Translations under genes and position numbers: made by a program
Part shown: piece by piece, positions 14,560-18,718 of the stretch
Layout: each line of letters begins with the position of its first letter
Position numbering within the stretch: position 1 is the first letter of the stretch
DNA from: Candidatus Poribacteria bacterium
GTDB taxonomy: Bacteria; Poribacteria; DTPJ01
Assembly (NCBI GenBank): GCA_011334435.1
Contig: DTPJ01000597.1
Span: 1 to 18,718, forward strand
Reading direction: 5' to 3'
Length of the DNA stretch: 18,718 nucleotides
The notes under the pieces: generated by a model
Seen by the model: only the letters and a program-made list of their open reading frames with translations
What the model was told of the DNA's origin: nothing
The model's database searches: none

Positions 14560-17103
14560 TTAGCATTCAAAATCTACGATTAACGTCTCGCCTGCTTTAA
14601 TCGTGATTGGCTCATTAAAACTTATGGACATGTAATCACAGCAGGTATCGCATGACGGACAACGTTCTGCGGTTGCAGATATAGCCGAACCTGCTAAGAT
14701 TATACCTCTTGTGTTAGCTGAGAATGGCAAACCGACCTCTTTTAAGGTCAAACTTCCCATTTTGACTTCTATCTGTGCCGATTTAGCATTCTGCCGATAC
14801 ATTCCCCATCCAGAACCAACAGAGAATAAACAAGCGAAATTATCCTTATTCACCACAGGGGAAAACTTGATCTTCTTTTCTGGTGCTGAATAATGGAAGC
14901 CAGAAAGTGCCAATAGCAATGAATAGCTAGCCATAGAGCGTGAATAGTAGTTTCCGCATTCAAACTCGTTCCAAGGATTGCGTCTAACGCCATCATGTCT
15001 ATCACGGACTCCCTTTGTAATTGCCAAGCCTTCTGCCACAAGCCCTTCGTATATGAGATGCGCTGCAACTTGATACTCTATCCCGCACCATACCTCATCG
15101 GAATATGGGAACGGAAATTTTGGGCGTCCTCCTCGTGGCCACGTGCATAAAAGCAGTCCTGCTTCATCGTTAAGAGCGTAAATCCTCTGTGGATTGGCAT
15201 GTTCAGATAAATCTGATTTCCAATTATATTTGAATATTGACGCCATAGTTTTTTTAACTTTATCAGGGTCAAACAGATCGCCGAGATCAAGCATACGTGC
15301 ATACCATTGCCCGATCATCTGATCTGAAAGACATCCTTCGCCATATTGATATTTAAGTTCCTCAACGGTTCCTTGTGCAGGTCTGATCTCTTGGCGATAC
15401 CATTCCCCGTTAAAGAGATTTTCGTCCATCCATTTTCTTCCGCTTTCATAGATTCTGTGGTATTCGTCAGCTTTATCATTTTCGCCAAGATAGCGAGCCA
15501 TTTTCTCTGCTGCGAGAAGTGCCCCAAGATAAAAACTGCCCATCATAGTATTTGGACCATGAAATTCTATATCATAAGTGTTATGCTGGACACCTTCCAT
15601 TACGCCGTCTTTATCCATATCCCAGTGCTTCCAAGCGTATTCAAGGGACATTTTCACCTTATCCCAAATGCTTTTCAACCAATCATCATCGCCACTGATA
15701 AGCCATTCACGATAGACCTTCATTATACCGCCCATTTGTCCGTCACCAGCAGCATGAAATCCTGCATTAGCCATCGTCCCAAGCGGTAATGGCATCCTAA
15801 AAGTCATGTGTCCCTCTGGCGACATATTAAACGAGTAATCAGCAGTGCGTATTGATCTTTCAAGATTTGGGAAAAGATAGGGCATCGCCTGTGCATAGTT
15901 CCAAACATGAGTGCAAGTCCCTTCACAACATCCTGATCCGGGATTGCAACCTTCCCAGCCGTAAAATGTGCCATCTTCTAATCTAACGCAAGTTGTCGTC
16001 TTTAATATGGATATTTGAGATGAAATCGCATCTAAGGCAGGTTCTGGCAATGTTGAGCTAAATAAAGAATCTTTGAATAGCCTTGTTTCTAACTCTAACC
16101 TATCAAAATTTTTGCCTACATATTCCGCAACGTTAAAGGCATCGCTAAAAATAGTCGCATAATAATTTTTCCACGTAGCCTTACCGCCCCAATATTTTTC
16201 AAAATTAGGATTATACCACGAGATAAACACAGGTAAAGTTACACATTCACCCGGATTAATACTAACTTTTAGACCTATTGATCCAACATCAGTTGCGTTA
16301 TCTCCCGCTTCAACGGTCTCTCGGTTCTCTTCTAACTCGCCATGTTCAGAAGCCTGATCCCAAAAGTTATGGAGTGTATCAAACCAACCGCTTCTAAGCC
16401 AACATGTTTGAATATTCAAATGCTTCCAAGTGGTCGTCAGAGCTAATGAACCAAATCTAGGGGAATCTTCCGCATGTTTTTTTGTGGTCATCATCAACCC
16501 AGACACATTCTCCCTTTCCTTGAACTCAATAACACCTTTGCCGACCTCAGGGAAACCAACCTTATTTTCAAGATTGGCAAATAGTGTTGCATTGACGACA
16601 TCTTCCGTAGGGTTACTTAAATGGAAAAGAAATATTGCGACAGGGATACTAGAATCTTTATCATTTAGCGGAATGAAGGGATTGAACGCTTCCATTGAGA
16701 CATCTAATGGCATTTTAGGGTCTTTGAACTCAATCCTCGCAAATGGAAACTCTCCGATGAACTCACATTTTCTAAAATGCGGTAATCCTGAACCGTCCAT
16801 ACGTGTTACGCCTGATCCCCAACCAGTATATGTTCCACCGACAGGTCCTTGGACAACTCTGGTTACTGGTTTTTGATCTCCCTGTTTGGCATAAAGAGTA
16901 AAAAAGGTATAGTTGAAAAATAATCCCTTGTTGGGTTTATTAAAGATTTCAAATTCCTTTAATTGTCCCCATCCTCCGAGAGAGATCATACCTGTTCCAA
17001 TTCCGCCTATTGGGAATGCGATCTCATCAAGCTGTCTGCCTTTATAGACTTTCGGTTTACCTACGTTAAAAAGCTCATTTTTCATATAAGGTATGTTCGC
17101 CAT
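14560..17103 (-). CDS. GH116 beta-glucosidase-like enzyme (bile-acid beta-glucosidase/GBA2-type)
   Basis: An 847-residue protein with AAAGGATG before its ATG at 17103. The N-terminal IAFPIGGIGTGMISLGGWG with EFEIFNKP is the hallmark of the GBA2-like N domain; the C-terminal half is an (alpha/alpha)6 barrel. TYDIEFHGPNT places the expected nucleophile at E513. A candidate acid/base is D669 in YSDEVWCGIEYQVAAHL, about 156 residues later, close to the spacing reported for characterised GH116 enzymes; D594 in SDQMIGQW is an alternative. The family hydrolyses beta-glucosides or beta-xylosides. There is no signal peptide, so it is probably intracellular. It starts 37 bases after the response regulator on the same strand and may share its transcript. 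A terminator follows. Confidence 0.88.
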   Translation of the reverse strand: MANIPYMKNELFNVGKPKVYKGRQLDEIAFPIGGIGTGMISLGGWGQLKEFEIFNKPNKGLFFNYTFFTLYAKQGDQKPVTRVVQGPVGGTYTGWGSGVTRMDGSGLPHFRKCEFIGEFPFARIEFKDPKMPLDVSMEAFNPFIPLNDKDSSIPVAIFLFHLSNPTEDVVNATLFANLENKVGFPEVGKGVIEFKERENVSGLMMTTKKHAEDSPRFGSLALTTTWKHLNIQTCWLRSGWFDTLHNFWDQASEHGELEENRETVEAGDNATDVGSIGLKVSINPGECVTLPVFISWYNPNFEKYWGGKATWKNYYATIFSDAFNVAEYVGKNFDRLELETRLFKDSLFSSTLPEPALDAISSQISILKTTTCVRLEDGTFYGWEGCNPGSGCCEGTCTHVWNYAQAMPYLFPNLERSIRTADYSFNMSPEGHMTFRMPLPLGTMANAGFHAAGDGQMGGIMKVYREWLISGDDDWLKSIWDKVKMSLEYAWKHWDMDKDGVMEGVQHNTYDIEFHGPNTMMGSFYLGALLAAEKMARYLGENDKADEYHRIYESGRKWMDENLFNGEWYRQEIRPAQGTVEELKYQYGEGCLSDQMIGQWYARMLDLGDLFDPDKVKKTMASIFKYNWKSDLSEHANPQRIYALNDEAGLLLCTWPRGGRPKFPFPYSDEVWCGIEYQVAAHLIYEGLVAEGLAITKGVRDRHDGVRRNPWNEFECGNYYSRSMASYSLLLALSGFHYSAPEKKIKFSPVVNKDNFACLFSVGSGWGMYRQNAKSAQIEVKMGSLTLKEVGLPFSANTRGIILAGSAISATAERCPSCDTCCDYMSISFNEPITIKAGETLIVDFEC

Positions 17104-17140
17104 GTTTACATCCTTTCATGTTTTAAAATAAGGTTATCTC

Positions 17141-18511
17141 TTAGCTTTCTTTAATATCTTTAGCTGATATGCGGTATTTCCCCATCCTATATTGTAATTT
17201 TCGTCTTGATATGCCAAGTAGTTTCGCTGCCTCTACTTGACTGCCTCCAGACTTTTTCAACGCCTTTATTATAAGGTTTCGCTCTATATTGTCAAGAGAA
17301 TTCGTATCAGATGTATTTGTCAGTGAATTTTGATAATGAGAAGGGATCAAATAGTTAGGAAGATCATAAGGTTGGATAACGTCATCTTTGCCCATAACAA
17401 TTGCTCTTTCTATACAGTTTTCTAATTCCCTGACATTTCCGGGCCAATCGTGTGCCTCAAAAATGGACATCACTTCGGGAGATACTCTTTTAACCTTTCC
17501 ATTAGCCTTGTTTTTATGTTTTTCTAAAAAATGTTCAGTCAAAAGTGGAATATCTTCCTTTCGCTCTCTTAGTGGAGGCATTTTTATTTGGACGACATTA
17601 ATGCGATAATATAAGTCCCTTCTAATTTTCATCTCTTCAACAGCTTTTTCAATATCAACATTTGTCGCAGCGATAACTCTTACATCAACCTTTATCGGTT
17701 GTGTGCCACCAACTCGTTCAAATTCCTTTTCCTGCAAAAATCGCAATAGCTTTATCTGGACATTCTGATTAATATCGCCTATCTCATCAAGAAAGATAGT
17801 GCCTTTATTTGCCCTCTCAAACATGCCTATTTGTCTTGTATCTGCACCAGTATAAGCTCCTCTTTCATGACCAAACAACGCACTTTCTAATAAAGTTTCT
17901 GGCAATGATGCACAACTGACCTTAACGAAAGGGTAATCTTTTCTTGAACTATTATAATGTATCGCATGGGCAGCTAATTCTTTGCCTGTGCCTGTTTCGC
18001 CAAGTAAAAGCAATGTAACATCAGATTCAGCAACTCGCCTCAACGCAGAATAAACCTCTTGCATCTTTTGGCTTTGTCCAACAATTTGACCAAATCCATA
18101 TTTGTCGGCGATATTTCTATCTGATTGACCATTTTCTATTGTTAGATTCTTATTTTCGAGTGCTTTCTTTATAAGAAGTTTCAATTGATTTGGATCAATA
18201 GGCTTTGTCAGATAATATAACGCTCCATCTGCCATCGCTTGAACTGCTGACTCTATTGATCCATAGGCGGTCATGAGTATAACTGATACATCAGGATTAA
18301 GCCTTTTTACTTCTTTGAAAAGCTCTAATCCGCTCATATCGGGCATTTTTATATCAGTAACTATAACGTCGGCGGTAGCCTCTTTAAATATAGCTAAGGC
18401 ATCAATCCCATTGGACGCAGTCTCAACGTCATAGCCTTCTCTGGTAAGCATTTTTTTCAGCACTATTCGCTGTGTCTCTTCATCATCTACTATTAGTATT
18501 AACGGTTTCAT
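17141..18511 (-). CDS. NtrC-family sigma-54-dependent response regulator
   Basis: A 456-residue protein with the full three-domain layout. The receiver (1 to about 120) has acidic D9/D10, phospho-acceptor D53, T81 and K103. The AAA+ domain has Walker A GETGTGKE (171-178), GAYTGA (218-223), which is the sigma-54 contact loop with Tyr in place of the common Phe, and Walker B FLDEIGD (D242, E243). A Fis-type helix-turn-helix closes it (about 425-448, VEAAKLLGISRRKLQYR). After phosphorylation by a histidine kinase it would drive sigma-54 promoters. No kinase is visible; it may lie beyond the right edge. The start has no clear ribosome site. The GH116 gene follows by 37 bases and may be regulated with it. 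Confidence 0.92.
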   Translation of the reverse strand: MKPLILIVDDEETQRIVLKKMLTREGYDVETASNGIDALAIFKEATADVIVTDIKMPDMSGLELFKEVKRLNPDVSVILMTAYGSIESAVQAMADGALYYLTKPIDPNQLKLLIKKALENKNLTIENGQSDRNIADKYGFGQIVGQSQKMQEVYSALRRVAESDVTLLLLGETGTGKELAAHAIHYNSSRKDYPFVKVSCASLPETLLESALFGHERGAYTGADTRQIGMFERANKGTIFLDEIGDINQNVQIKLLRFLQEKEFERVGGTQPIKVDVRVIAATNVDIEKAVEEMKIRRDLYYRINVVQIKMPPLRERKEDIPLLTEHFLEKHKNKANGKVKRVSPEVMSIFEAHDWPGNVRELENCIERAIVMGKDDVIQPYDLPNYLIPSHYQNSLTNTSDTNSLDNIERNLIIKALKKSGGSQVEAAKLLGISRRKLQYRMGKYRISAKDIKES

Positions 18512-18563
18512 TAGTCAAAAACCATAATAAATTTATGTATCAATCAAATTTAAGTCACTTTAT

Positions 18564-18593
18564 ATTATATTCGTAGAAGTCTCTCTTTGAAAA
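18564..18593 (-). promoter_or_regulatory. Possible sigma-70-type promoter for the response regulator
   Basis: On the minus strand there is TTTTCA (18588-18593), an 18-base spacer and a perfect TATAAT (18564-18569). This predicts a start near 18557 and a leader of about 45 bases. The -35 match is partial. Confidence 0.4.
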
Positions 18594-18611
18594 AGAAAAG
18601 CTCCAAAAAGT

Positions 18612-18628
18612 TCCCTTTGGAAAAGGGA
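18612..18628. repeat. Short hairpin repeat upstream of the response regulator
   Basis: TCCCTTT and AAAGGGA form a perfect 7-bp inverted repeat around GGA, followed by GATTTAGAGAGATTTT. CTCTCT near 18581 and AGAGAG near 18634 give an outer inverted repeat. The pattern resembles the hairpin at 1116-1133 and may be a dispersed intergenic repeat. Confidence 0.45.
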
Positions 18629-18718
18629 GATTTAGAGAGATTTTATAAACAATTTGATTGAATAATAAGATGCCTAAACCTATGTCTGAATTTAGTATTT
18701 CATTCATTTTTTACAAAA

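Noticed and set aside
15346..16876. Long plus-strand frames of 147 and 148 residues inside the minus-strand GH116 gene (15346-15789 and 16430-16876)
   Set aside because: They are antisense to a well-supported catalytic-domain gene, have no family-like motifs and no convincing ribosome sites.

Overview
This is an AT-rich stretch of bacterial DNA with Shine-Dalgarno sites and a standard genetic code (TGA, TAA and TAG all end genes). It carries no rRNA, tRNA or CRISPR array that I can see. The gene content is mostly carbohydrate catabolism: several predicted glycosidases, a sugar-catabolic operon, and two secreted beta-sandwich proteins (LamG-like and CBM9-like). From memory, a LamG protein ending in a tail with the pattern V-x3-GK-x3-TW-x3-K recalls Candidatus Poribacteria or a similar polysaccharide-degrading candidate phylum. 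That assignment is an inference and was not checked.

Layout. Positions 1-1054 (minus) hold a glycosidase-like beta-propeller cut by the window edge, with its promoter near 1154-1182. Positions 1383-1685 (minus) encode a 100-residue protein resembling only region 2 of a sigma-70 factor. A divergent plus-strand operon (1967-7529) follows a good promoter. It encodes a DhnA-type class I aldolase, an L-fucose/L-arabinose-type isomerase broken by a one-base frameshift, a Cof-type HAD phosphatase, a small cupin, and a polyol-phosphate dehydrogenase fused to a PfkB sugar kinase. Together these could isomerise, phosphorylate, oxidise or reduce, and cleave a sugar. Next come a MNT/HEPN toxin-antitoxin-like pair whose HEPN start is interrupted by a stop (7576-8272) and a large TIM-barrel glycosidase-like protein (8386-10059).

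The gene-free stretch 10060-10510 holds an unusual inverted array: 28-bp repeats on the left, a hairpin element in the middle, and 26-bp repeats in the opposite sense on the right. After it lie a secreted LamG protein, a terminator, a hicB antitoxin with a hicA toxin broken by a stop codon, an SDR epimerase/dehydratase, a secreted CBM9-like protein and queC, whose start overlaps the stop of the CBM9-like gene. On the minus strand at the right end, an NtrC-type sigma-54 response regulator sits just upstream of, and probably in one transcript with, a GH116 beta-glucosidase-like enzyme. A terminator hairpin separates that pair from queC.

The most notable points are the shared C-terminal tail of the two secreted proteins, the inverted repeat array, the sigma-region-2-only protein, the dehydrogenase-kinase fusion, and two toxin-antitoxin pairs in which the toxin is broken and the antitoxin intact. 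The three gene lesions could be real or could be assembly errors.
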